From Spirosoma sordidisoli (lineage in GTDB: Bacteria > Bacteroidota > Bacteroidia > Cytophagales > Spirosomataceae): DNA of 64,000 nt. The position numbers and the translations under genes are program-made. The notes under the pieces were generated by a model, which saw only the letters and a program-made list of their open reading frames with translations, was not told where the DNA came from and made no database searches. Below are positions 47,415-54,702 of this stretch, one piece after another. The stretch's first letter is position 1, and the number at the start of each line of letters is the position of its first letter. The stretch lies in NCBI RefSeq assembly GCF_004138325.1, contig NZ_SBLB01000001.1, forward strand, positions 124,001-188,000, read 5' to 3'.

Positions 47415-48299
47415 ATGAAAGCATTCGTGAGTTTTAGTGGAGGTAAAGATTCTCAGGCATGTTTGATCTGGGCGGTAAAGACATGGGGGCAAAAGGTGGA
47501 GGCCGTATTCTGCGATACAGGTCACGAACACCCCTTAACATACATTCATGTGCAAGAGGTTTGTGATCAGTTGGGGGTGGCCCTGCACACCTTGAAATCA
47601 AAAAAATATGCTGGCTTTGGTGATATGTCGATACAGAAAGGTCGCTTCCCGTCAACAAAGGCCAGGTTTTGCACCGAGGAGCTGAAAATAAAGCCGATGG
47701 TTGATTTTGTGCTCAGTCAAGAAACTGACCTATTGGTAATACAGGGTATACGGAAGGACGAAAGCAACAGCCGATCAAAAATGGAGGAGCAGTGCCACTA
47801 CTTCAAAGGATGGATTGAGCCGTATGGAAAAGACAAAAAGGGCCGTCCAAGATTCAACACGTATCGAAAAAAGGATGTGCTCATCCATATGGAGCGGTAT
47901 AGTTCAACGATCATGCGTCCGATTTTCGACTGGACATCCCAAGACGTGATTAACTATATTCTTGAAAATAACCAGAAACCCAACCCATTATACTATAAGG
48001 GCTTCTCACGAGTGGGCTGCTTTCCCTGTATTATGTGCCGGCAAAGTGAGCTGAAATTAATCATTGAAAAATATCCGGAGCATATTGACAAAATAAAAGA
48101 ATGGGAGTCGGGAATGGAGAAAAAAGATAGACACTTTTTCCCGCCTAATTATATTCCTAAACGAGCCATGACCAATCGAATTTGGCCAACTACGGATGAT
48201 GTTGTTAAATACATTAAAGGGAAAAACGAAACGATCGAAGTTTTTGAAGAACCTGAGGGTGATGGGCGGTGTATGAGCTATTATCATCTTTGTGAATAG
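47415..48299 (+). CDS. PP-loop ATPase of the PAPS-reductase family
   Basis: This encodes 294 aa. The PP-loop S-F-S-G-G-K-D-S is at residues 6-13, a D-T-G-H-E-H follows near 38, and a K-A-R-F-C-T-E-E-L-K near 80 is the conserved adenylate site. A Cys cluster G-C-F-P-C-I-M-C is at about 202-209. Phage members of this family have been linked to sulphur or nucleoside modification, related to DndC-like proteins, but the substrate is unknown. GC is clearly lower than around it, suggesting recent transfer. Confidence 0.85.
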   Translation: MKAFVSFSGGKDSQACLIWAVKTWGQKVEAVFCDTGHEHPLTYIHVQEVCDQLGVALHTLKSKKYAGFGDMSIQKGRFPSTKARFCTEELKIKPMVDFVLSQETDLLVIQGIRKDESNSRSKMEEQCHYFKGWIEPYGKDKKGRPRFNTYRKKDVLIHMERYSSTIMRPIFDWTSQDVINYILENNQKPNPLYYKGFSRVGCFPCIMCRQSELKLIIEKYPEHIDKIKEWESGMEKKDRHFFPPNYIPKRAMTNRIWPTTDDVVKYIKGKNETIEVFEEPEGDGRCMSYYHLCE

Positions 48300-48316
48300 C
48301 CAAAAATTTAATCCCT

Positions 48317-48352
48317 TTTGGTTAGCATTTAATGTTTTTTACCATATTTTTG
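48317..48352 (+). promoter_or_regulatory. Possible promoter before the clamp gene
   Basis: TATTTTTG at 48345-48352 is an exact -7 box. TTTG at 48317-48320 lies 24 bp upstream, slightly long. A/T-rich leader AAACCTTATTTACC follows to the ATG at 48376. Confidence 0.45.
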
Positions 48353-48375
48353 CCATTAAATAAACCTTATTTACC

Positions 48376-49332
48376 ATGACAACAGAAACCGTAGTGTCTA
48401 CCTCTGCGATCGTCGCCAGTTCCGTGATGCGTCACGCCATGTCCCGGCTGCTCCCGGTCGTATCCATCAACCCGATCATCCCGATTGTAGAGAACATGTT
48501 AGTGACGGTACGCGAAGATTTGCTCACCCTGCACGTCTCCGACCTCCATCGCGAAGCCCGCGCTATTATCCCGGCTGAAACCGATGTTTTTGGCACCGAC
48601 ACGACTCAGTTCTGCGTTCCGTTCCGTGAGCTCTACAGATTGCTCGTCACGCTGCCCGAACAGCCCATCACGATTCGCTACGAAGCCGGTGAGTCGCGGA
48701 AACTGAGTATCCTCGCGGTGAATGGGGAATACGAGTTTTTGTCGCTGGAGGACCCGCTTGACTTCCCCAAGCCACTAGACTTCAAGCCAACGACCAGCTT
48801 CACGGCTCCGCTATCCGAGTTCAAAGCGTTGATGCGACTCATGAAGCCGTTTATCAGCACGGACGATCTGCGCCCGGCAATGACCGGTATCCACTGGCAG
48901 TGTGGCGGTGCGCTATCGGGCGGACCGGAGCCCAGCCACAAGGGGCATGAACTGGTCGCGACAGACGGACACTCGATTGTACGCGTTCGGCCCACCTTCC
49001 CAACCTGCGACCCATTCGCGGTTATTGTCCCCCTCCAACTCGTATCCACGCTGGCCCAGCTGCCGGACAAAGGCGATAATCCGACCATCGCCATCAACAA
49101 AAGCAAAGATAGGCCGATGATAAACGTTAGTTTCGGCATGTTTAGCTACACCGCCCGGTGTATTGACGAGCGGTTTCCGGACTACCCCAATGTGTTGACC
49201 GATATTAAACCCACCGCCACGTTCCAGCTGGGGCGGGTCGATTTTATCAGCAGTTTAAAGCGGGCTCTGATCTTTTCTAACCGCATCACTCACCAGTTCA
49301 AATTGTCGGTAGCCAGTGTAAACTGGTGCTGA
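48376..49332 (+). CDS. dnaN: DNA polymerase III beta clamp, N-terminal part (frameshifted)
   Basis: This encodes 318 aa before a premature TGA. The sequence covers clamp domains I and II and the start of III: L-P-V-V-S-I-N-P near 29, F-T-A-P-L-S-E-F near 140, E-L-V-A-T-D-G-H-S near 193, and D-E-R-F-P-D-Y-P near 262, which is the classic clamp motif. The reading continues in the -1 frame from about 49318. Adding one G in AGTGTAAAC to give AGTGGTAAAC would restore S-G-K-L-V-L-S-A. The clamp holds the polymerase on DNA; a phage copy would recruit host or phage polymerase. Confidence 0.9.
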   Translation: MTTETVVSTSAIVASSVMRHAMSRLLPVVSINPIIPIVENMLVTVREDLLTLHVSDLHREARAIIPAETDVFGTDTTQFCVPFRELYRLLVTLPEQPITIRYEAGESRKLSILAVNGEYEFLSLEDPLDFPKPLDFKPTTSFTAPLSEFKALMRLMKPFISTDDLRPAMTGIHWQCGGALSGGPEPSHKGHELVATDGHSIVRVRPTFPTCDPFAVIVPLQLVSTLAQLPDKGDNPTIAINKSKDRPMINVSFGMFSYTARCIDERFPDYPNVLTDIKPTATFQLGRVDFISSLKRALIFSNRITHQFKLSVASVNWC

Positions 49333-49586
49333 GTGCTCACAACCTGGACTATGCGAACGCGTTTACCGAGCGCATCCCGCTGCACGACAATAAAAAGCAC
49401 ACCCCTGCCGATATCGGGTTCAACGCGAAACTGATGCTGGGTATCATCGCGGTGGTGCCAACCATGATCTTTGAGTTTACTATCACGAAAGCCAGTAGCA
49501 TTGCGCTACTGCATCCGGTCGGCCCTAACGGACCTGACAAAACGGTGCTGATCGGCATCATGCCGGTTATGCTGGATCGCTATTAA
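49326..49586 (+). CDS. dnaN: Beta clamp, C-terminal part (other frame)
   Basis: This frame encodes 86 aa with the rest of clamp domain III: L-S-A-H-N-L-D-Y-A-N-A, then F-N-A-K-L-M-L-G and a terminal M-P-V-M-L-D-R-Y. Together with the previous frame the total is about 403 codons, near the expected clamp size. It has no leader of its own. It is either a product of frameshifting, a pseudogene end, or a sequencing error. Confidence 0.8.
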   Translation: MLSAHNLDYANAFTERIPLHDNKKHTPADIGFNAKLMLGIIAVVPTMIFEFTITKASSIALLHPVGPNGPDKTVLIGIMPVMLDRY

Positions 49587-49613
49587 GGTATTTACCATAT
49601 TAAATACATATTC

Positions 49614-50960
49614 GTGATTGATCTTGACAACGACCTGCCTGCTCTTTCGTACGCTACGGTGTGCAGCGGGATAGAAGCCCCCAGCGTAGCCTGGCATCCA
49701 CTAGGCTGGCGACCGGTCTGGTTCTCTGAAATAGACCGGTTTGCCAGCCAGGTTCTTTCCCATCATTACCCCGACATACCTAATCTGGGGGATATGACCC
49801 TGATCCATGAAAAAGAAGCCTTCATCCAATCAGATATTGATCTTCTCTTCGGAGGAACCCCTTGTCAAAGCTTCTCCATCGCCGGACTCCGAAAGGGCCT
49901 TTCTGATCCGCGTGGCAACCTCGCCCTCACCTTTCTCGCACATCTTGAAAGAAAGCATCCCTGGTGGTTTGTTTGGGAAAATGTCCCCGGCGTCTTATCA
50001 AGCTGGTCAGATGAGACGGCTGGTCCGGAGGACGGAACCTACTGGCAAACAAACGATTTTGACACCTTCCTCTGTGGACTTCGGGAAATCGGGTACGGTG
50101 TCGCGTGGCGAATCTTTGACGCTCAGTATTTCGGCCTGGCCCAGCGACGCGAGCGTGTGTTCGTTGTCGGATGTCTTGGTGACGAGCGAAGTGCCCAGGC
50201 GGTTCTTTTTGAGTCCGGTTGCCTGCAAGGGTATCCTGCGCCGAGCCGAAAAAAGGGGCAAAGCATTACCTACGACCTTGCTCCAAGCCTTAAAGCAAGT
50301 GGCCCAGGCACATCAAGAGTCGGTGATAAAAGAGGTCAGGACCCGGTAGTAGCTGTTTGTATGGCTAAAGGACAGGCTAATGCAGAGATTACAAGTGAGC
50401 ACAGCCCTGCCCTCACTTGTAATCACGAAGCTCCAATTGTTGTGTACGGAATTGACGAGGAATGCAACGTTAGCGAGAATCATTTTGGTTCGCTGTTGCG
50501 TGGTGGTCAAGAGGGCACCAGACAGGCTGTTGCGTACCGTACGGCGGGTGATGGTGGTATCTACGAATCAGGTGATCATACTGCGGCTCTGACAACCAAT
50601 ACCGACCGTTCGGCCAATATAATTCTTGGTTTCAGGTATGGGGCGTCACAGCAGGACACGCTGCATCATGAAAACGGAATTATGTCTACCCTGCCATCGG
50701 GCTCAAATAACAAAGCGGGCCATTATACCAAAACCGTTCAGGGCCTTTCCGTGCGCCGGTTAATGCCTGTAGAGGCCGAGCGGTTGCAGGGTTTTCCGGA
50801 TGGATATACGGATATAAAGCCAAAAGGAAAGCCGACGCCTGATGGCCCCAGATACAAAGTTCTGGGCAACTCCATTGCTGTTCCGGTTCTACGTTGGATT
50901 GGTCGCCGGATTCAACTCGTACACAAACTAAAAGGCTATGAGCGAAGAACTGAGCATTGA
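49614..50960 (+). CDS. DNA (cytosine-5) methyltransferase
   Basis: This encodes 448 aa with a GTG start after a leader (ATTTACCATATTAAATAC). Motif I V-C-S-G-I-E-A at 17-23, motif IV with catalytic Cys G-G-T-P-C-Q-S-F-S at about 80-88, motif VI W-E-N-V-P-G near 121, motif VIII Q-R-R-E-R-V-F and motif X G-N-S-I-A-V-P-V near 418 are all present. Between VIII and IX is a target recognition region (about 215-370). It methylates cytosine in a specific site, probably to avoid host restriction. No partner restriction enzyme is near. Confidence 0.95.
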   Translation: MIDLDNDLPALSYATVCSGIEAPSVAWHPLGWRPVWFSEIDRFASQVLSHHYPDIPNLGDMTLIHEKEAFIQSDIDLLFGGTPCQSFSIAGLRKGLSDPRGNLALTFLAHLERKHPWWFVWENVPGVLSSWSDETAGPEDGTYWQTNDFDTFLCGLREIGYGVAWRIFDAQYFGLAQRRERVFVVGCLGDERSAQAVLFESGCLQGYPAPSRKKGQSITYDLAPSLKASGPGTSRVGDKRGQDPVVAVCMAKGQANAEITSEHSPALTCNHEAPIVVYGIDEECNVSENHFGSLLRGGQEGTRQAVAYRTAGDGGIYESGDHTAALTTNTDRSANIILGFRYGASQQDTLHHENGIMSTLPSGSNNKAGHYTKTVQGLSVRRLMPVEAERLQGFPDGYTDIKPKGKPTPDGPRYKVLGNSIAVPVLRWIGRRIQLVHKLKGYERRTEH

Positions 50961-51414
50961 GCAGTACCGCGCCGAGTTGCAGCGCGGGGCCGTATCCCGC
51001 CCCAAACTGCCCAGCCGCAAGAAGCAGGTATCGCAGCCCGACCAGCCCGGTACCGAGACACCGCCCGGCGTTCAGGTGATTTTGGGTTCCCCGCCGTCCA
51101 AGTCCAATTCGTACCGAATCGTGAATGACACGCTGGTGAAATCAACCGCGATGAAGCTGTGGGAGGAGTCGTTTTACATGCAGTGCAATCTGTACCGGGG
51201 CGTTCGGATCAACGGTTTCTTTGAGCTGACGCTAACCGCGTTTTTCCCCTCGATCAGGCACGATCTGGACGGCGTGTTGAAGGGATTGCTGGATTGCTTA
51301 CAGACCATGCAGGTGATCAAAAACGACAAATATAACACGGCGATCAACGCCCGAAAGTTTGTGGACAAACAGAACCCTCGTATCGAATTTACCCTGACCC
51401 CGATCAATTTATGA
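50938..51414 (+). CDS. RusA-like Holliday junction resolvase
   Basis: This encodes 158 aa. The conserved RusA region is at about 45-155: G-S-P-P-S-K-S-N-S-Y-R, then D-L-D-G-V-L-K-G-L-L-D-C-L and the acidic pair in K-N-D-K-Y, followed by a strand R-I-E-F-T-L. RusA cuts four-way junctions in phage recombination or packaging. The first 40 residues are an extra polar segment. It overlaps the methyltransferase end by 23 nt. Confidence 0.8.
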   Translation: MSEELSIEQYRAELQRGAVSRPKLPSRKKQVSQPDQPGTETPPGVQVILGSPPSKSNSYRIVNDTLVKSTAMKLWEESFYMQCNLYRGVRINGFFELTLTAFFPSIRHDLDGVLKGLLDCLQTMQVIKNDKYNTAINARKFVDKQNPRIEFTLTPINL

Positions 51415-51959
51415 CCCAGCAAGACGATCAAGTGTACGGCCGGTTCGTGCATAACGGCACGTCGTACCGGCTCAACCCGGACGCCGGTGCTGCTGGCCCC
51501 AGTGGTCCAATCCTACGCTCACTCCATATCAATGATAAACCGGTCTGGCTCATTGACGACGCGTACTGGATTAAGGAGCCGTGGTCGGAGAACGAGTTGC
51601 CCTTCGACGTGGACGTCGCGTTCTACGCGTTCCGGTACTGTCTGGGCCGCATGACGTACGTAGTCTATGACATGGCCGAGTACCTGATCAATCACGCCGA
51701 CGCGATCGATGATAAACACCGGGCTCTGATCATATCGGAGATTGATGCCGCGATCGAGAAGAAACAGGCCGGTTGGGATATGGACGTTAAACAGTGGCAA
51801 CGGGTCAAAGCCCGGCTGTCCCCGGCCTACCGGGTACGTGTGTTTGATGGTTGGTACACGATGTATGTATGGGACGGAAAGTATTATTTACCCAACATGC
51901 AGCAGTACATGGAACCCTCGGCTATTATAGAAATCACACCACTCAATGGGACGACGTAG
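51411..51959 (+). CDS. Hypothetical protein, 182 aa
   Basis: This encodes 182 aa, with P-V-W-L-I-D-D-A-Y-W-I near 45 and helices carrying acidic residues in the middle. The last 50 residues are aromatic-rich (W-Y-T-M-Y-V-W). It overlaps both neighbours by 4 and 14 nt. No family is recognised. Confidence 0.55.
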   Translation: MTQQDDQVYGRFVHNGTSYRLNPDAGAAGPSGPILRSLHINDKPVWLIDDAYWIKEPWSENELPFDVDVAFYAFRYCLGRMTYVVYDMAEYLINHADAIDDKHRALIISEIDAAIEKKQAGWDMDVKQWQRVKARLSPAYRVRVFDGWYTMYVWDGKYYLPNMQQYMEPSAIIEITPLNGTT

Positions 51960-52629
51960 GAAAGAGCCCGACATCGACCCGGCTTCCGACTGGCCGCAGC
52001 TGATCGCGGCCCACGCCCCGTTCATTCGTCACGCAGCCCGCAGGTTTCTGACCAACAGCGACGACGCGCAGGATCTGGCCCAGGACGTGATGGTCCGGGT
52101 CCTGCTCAACGAGAAAAACTTCGACCGGGGCACTGACCTGAAAGCCTGGCTGTACTGCATCGTTCGGAACATGTTCATCACCGCTTACCAGCGCAAAAAA
52201 CGGGTGAGTCGGGTTGATCTCTCCGACGAGCTCTACAGCGGTATGGATGTGCTGGGGAGCGTGGAGAGCGGGGCCGACGAGCTCATGCACATGCAGTCGG
52301 TGCTGGTCGCGGTCAACGGGCTGGTGCCGCGCTACCGGGAGCCCCTATTGCTGTTCATTCAGGGCTGGATGTATGAAGAAATCGCGGCCCACATCGGCCT
52401 GCCGGTGGGTACGGTCAAGAACCGGATACACGTCGCCCGGAAGTATTTGCACGACAACAGGGAGCAGATCGCGACCACAACCACCCTGGTTCTGGACGAA
52501 ACGCCGGAATCATTGCTCAATACCCTATGTACCTCCGCCAGCAACACTTCGTCTTTTTCAACCGGGCCACGGGCCAAATCTGGCAGGACCGGCTCTTTGC
52601 GACGCGGCAGGAAGCCAAAAACGCCCTAG
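51946..52629 (+). CDS. ECF-type RNA polymerase sigma factor
   Basis: This encodes 227 aa. Region 2 is at about 18-85 (A-R-R-F-L-T-N-S-D-D-A-Q-D-L-A-Q-D-V and L-K-A-W-L-Y-C-I-V-R-N). Region 4 is at about 118-172 (L-P-V-G-T-V-K-N-R-I-H-V-A-R). It has the sigma-70 ECF layout without region 3. The last 40 residues are Ser/Arg-rich and lie over the start of the next frame. A phage-borne ECF factor could direct host polymerase to late promoters. No anti-sigma gene is recognised nearby. Confidence 0.85.
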   Translation: MGRRRKEPDIDPASDWPQLIAAHAPFIRHAARRFLTNSDDAQDLAQDVMVRVLLNEKNFDRGTDLKAWLYCIVRNMFITAYQRKKRVSRVDLSDELYSGMDVLGSVESGADELMHMQSVLVAVNGLVPRYREPLLLFIQGWMYEEIAAHIGLPVGTVKNRIHVARKYLHDNREQIATTTTLVLDETPESLLNTLCTSASNTSSFSTGPRAKSGRTGSLRRGRKPKTP

Positions 52630-52733
52630 ATGAGTTCTTCGGCTTCCCGGTTGATCTCAGAGCGATTCGACACGACTGGGAGCTGCAAAAAGTGGGCGTT
52701 ACGTTCAGTATCAAAACCAAAAAACCTTATTAA
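52527..52733 (+). CDS. Small aromatic protein, 68 aa, overlapping sigma gene
   Basis: This encodes 68 aa with F-V-F-F-N-R-A-T-G-Q-I-W and R-Q-E-A-K-N-A-L-D-E-F-F-G-F; it looks like a small folded protein. It overlaps the disordered sigma tail by 103 nt. The better composition suggests it is real. Function is unknown. Confidence 0.5.
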   Translation: MYLRQQHFVFFNRATGQIWQDRLFATRQEAKNALDEFFGFPVDLRAIRHDWELQKVGVTFSIKTKKPY

Positions 52734-52737
52734 ACCA

Positions 52738-53364
52738 ATGAAAGCTATCACACTCCAGGACAACGCATCTAAAAACCCCGTGCCCTGGCTATTGACGGGT
52801 TATTTTGAGGGAGAACAAAGGAGGCTTTGCCCAAGCTTCCCTGGATACTCTGTGACAGAATCGGGTAGGCTTTTTACCCACAGACGAAAAACGGGGGGTG
52901 CTGCAAAGAAGCTGGGTGTTCCCACAGTAGTTGTTGATTTTTCTTATGAAAAGGAGTTGAAAAGGCCATATGTTGACCCAAAGCATCCGTACGTAAATTA
53001 TCCTATTTGCGTAAACGGAAAGCAAAGAGCCATCGGCATACATCGATTGTTAGCCGACGCCTTTTTTGGTCCTCGACAAAACGGACAGGTTGTTCGACAT
53101 TTAGATGACAACCCACAAAACAACCATCTGAGCAATTTAAAATATGGAACAAATAAAGAAAACGCCCAAGACGCAATTCGTAACAACAAGAGAAAGTGTA
53201 ACGAGGACCACCATATGTCTAAGTTATCTAATCAAGATGTAAGGGAAATAAGAAGGTTGCGACATCAAAAGGTCACTGTGCCAGAATTAAAAAAAATGTT
53301 TGGGGTGTGTACCGCTACAATTGAAGGGGTCATTTATAATAGGTATTACAAAGACGTAATTTGA
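52738..53364 (+). CDS. HNH homing endonuclease
   Basis: This encodes 208 aa. A NUMOD4-like segment F-P-G-Y-S-V-T-E-S-G-R-L-F is at about 38-50. The HNH core I-H-R-L-L-A-D-A-F-F through R-H-L-D-D-N-P-Q-N-N-H-L-S-N-L is at about 101-140, and a DNA-binding HTH follows at 160-205. Low GC. The first 16 codons (M-K-A-I-T-L-Q-D-N-A) are a diverged copy of the start of the next gene, and a leader copy precedes it. So the nuclease gene is inserted in that gene and took over its start and leader. Confidence 0.9.
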   Translation: MKAITLQDNASKNPVPWLLTGYFEGEQRRLCPSFPGYSVTESGRLFTHRRKTGGAAKKLGVPTVVVDFSYEKELKRPYVDPKHPYVNYPICVNGKQRAIGIHRLLADAFFGPRQNGQVVRHLDDNPQNNHLSNLKYGTNKENAQDAIRNNKRKCNEDHHMSKLSNQDVREIRRLRHQKVTVPELKKMFGVCTATIEGVIYNRYYKDVI

Positions 53365-53365
53365 A

Positions 53366-53833
53366 ATGAAAGCTATCACACTTCAGGATGATGCGCCTAG
53401 CAATCCTGTCTGCTGGCTCAGTCTGGTCGAATGGGGTATCAAAACGATCGAAACCCGCAGCAACTGGATGAACCGGTCCCATTGGGGTGACACGATCCTG
53501 ACCGGTAGTGCCACGAGCCGGACGCCTAACGCCGGCCTGGCGGTCTGCGTGGTCAATATCATCGACATCGTACCCATGACCCGTGAGCACGAAGAAAAAG
53601 CGTGTATCGAGGTGTACGAAAACGCCCGGGCCCTGATCACCACCGATCTGCGCTGGCTCAGCCGGAAGTTCCCGGTCAAAGGCTCGTTGGGCGTGTTCAA
53701 CCTGGATATGCCGGCCGACGTACAGATTATCACGCCGACGCCGGAGGACCTGAATCCGGCCAACTACCCCGACTACCTCAAGCAGTATCTTTATGCAAAC
53801 CGACCTAACGCTTTGTCTCGCCAACAACGATAA
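53366..53833 (+). CDS. ASCH-domain protein
   Basis: This encodes 155 aa. The ASCH/PUA-like fold is marked by M-K-A-I-T-L, W-G-I-K-T-I-E-T-R-S-N-W at about 23-34, a R-S-H-W-G-D-T-I-L strand and F-P-V-K-G-S-L-G-V-F near 105. ASCH domains bind RNA or modified nucleotides. ATG lies 1 nt after the HNH stop and lacks a leader, so translation must now be coupled to the HNH gene. Confidence 0.8.
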   Translation: MKAITLQDDAPSNPVCWLSLVEWGIKTIETRSNWMNRSHWGDTILTGSATSRTPNAGLAVCVVNIIDIVPMTREHEEKACIEVYENARALITTDLRWLSRKFPVKGSLGVFNLDMPADVQIITPTPEDLNPANYPDYLKQYLYANRPNALSRQQR

Positions 53834-53978
53834 ATGTCCCTTGCGCCGGTCGTGCCGTCGCTACACGGAGCTGGTCAAGCTGGACCCGGCCGAGTGCCAT
53901 ATCTTTTCCAAGATAGATGGGCAGACCTGCGCCGAGGCCGATTACCCCAACGACTACCCGGAGTACCTACCCCTATGA
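53793..53978 (+). CDS. Small Cys-rich protein, 61 aa
   Basis: This encodes 61 aa. Cys in N-N-D-K-C-P-L-R-R-S-C, A-E-C-H-I and Q-T-C-A-E-A can bind zinc. It overlaps the ASCH gene by 41 nt and the next by 4 nt. Function is unknown. Confidence 0.5.
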   Translation: MQTDLTLCLANNDKCPLRRSCRRYTELVKLDPAECHIFSKIDGQTCAEADYPNDYPEYLPL

Positions 53979-54295
53979 GAGAGATACAAATCAACCCTGA
54001 CGAGGTGATGTACGCGGTGGGTGACGCGAACTACGCGCATATCCACTTTGCCAACGCGAAGCCGATTGTGTACGCCCGAACCCTGAAACTACTACACGAG
54101 CGGTGGCCGGTTATGCTACGGCTGCACAAGCATGTGCTGATCAACCCCAACTTCATCCGGTCGGTTCATGTACCAAAACGAAATGGCGGGGTGCTATCGG
54201 TCACGATGCGCGACGGATCAAGTCATGACGCGGGTAGGCGACGGAAAGCGGGCATACTTAAATTTCTCAATCAAAATAACGTATTAAAACCATGA
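53975..54295 (+). CDS. LytTR-type DNA-binding protein
   Basis: This encodes 106 aa from the ATG at 53975 (ATGA overlap). Residues 8-95 follow the LytTR fold: V-M-Y-A-V-G-D-A-N-Y-A-H-I-H-F, T-L-K-L-L, and R-L-H-K-H-V-L-I-N-P-N-F-I-R-S-V. LytTR domains bind direct-repeat promoters and normally follow a receiver domain, which is missing here. It is probably a phage transcription factor. Confidence 0.8.
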   Translation: MREIQINPDEVMYAVGDANYAHIHFANAKPIVYARTLKLLHERWPVMLRLHKHVLINPNFIRSVHVPKRNGGVLSVTMRDGSSHDAGRRRKAGILKFLNQNNVLKP

Positions 54296-54702
54296 ACACC
54301 TGTCTCCATTGCAACGCTCCGGTAGAGCCCCAAGAGATCATTCACGGCTACGATGGCTATAAGTCGTATTACGAATGTAAGTCGTGCGAGTGGTGGTCGA
54401 TGCTCGAAACCGGCAATTCTCAGGTTGGCCACTTCCTGTCACCCGTTGTCAAGCTATTCCCCCACACCCCGCACGATTTGTGTGTGCATGACCTGGTTTC
54501 GGCTATCAACAAAATGCCCCGCAACACGACGCCTGCCGAGCTGGCCAACTTCGTGCAAGGCTCGGTGTGCCAGTACCTGGAAGCCTTCTGCGTCGCGGCC
54601 AATATCCCGGACGAAAAACGGAAGCTCTACGAGATCAACACCGGTCTGGTCCCCACCCTACCCCGCAAAGAATTTACCCTGCCCGCCAATGAAACGAATT
54701 GA
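54292..54702 (+). CDS. Zinc-ribbon protein, 136 aa
   Basis: This encodes 136 aa. C-L-H-C-N at 4-8 and C-K-S-C-E at about 29-33 form a zinc ribbon. The rest is helical with V-C-Q-Y-L-E-A-F-C. A leader copy (AACGTATTAAAACC) precedes it. It may be a DNA-binding or adaptor protein for the methylase just after it. Confidence 0.6.
   Translation: MNTCLHCNAPVEPQEIIHGYDGYKSYYECKSCEWWSMLETGNSQVGHFLSPVVKLFPHTPHDLCVHDLVSAINKMPRNTTPAELANFVQGSVCQYLEAFCVAANIPDEKRKLYEINTGLVPTLPRKEFTLPANETN

Noticed and set aside
48376..49586. Programmed -1 frameshift in the clamp gene
   Set aside because: No X-XXY-YYZ slippery heptamer is present at 49315-49323; a single missing G explains the break more simply.
50007..50261. 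Antisense and shifted frames across the C5 methyltransferase
   Set aside because: All conserved motifs lie in one frame from 49614 to 50960; the others have no leader or domain.
54353..54688. Extended N-terminus of the N4/N6 methyltransferase
   Set aside because: The extension reads through the zinc-ribbon gene in another frame and is Ser/Arg/Thr-rich, while methylase homology starts at the ATG at 54689.
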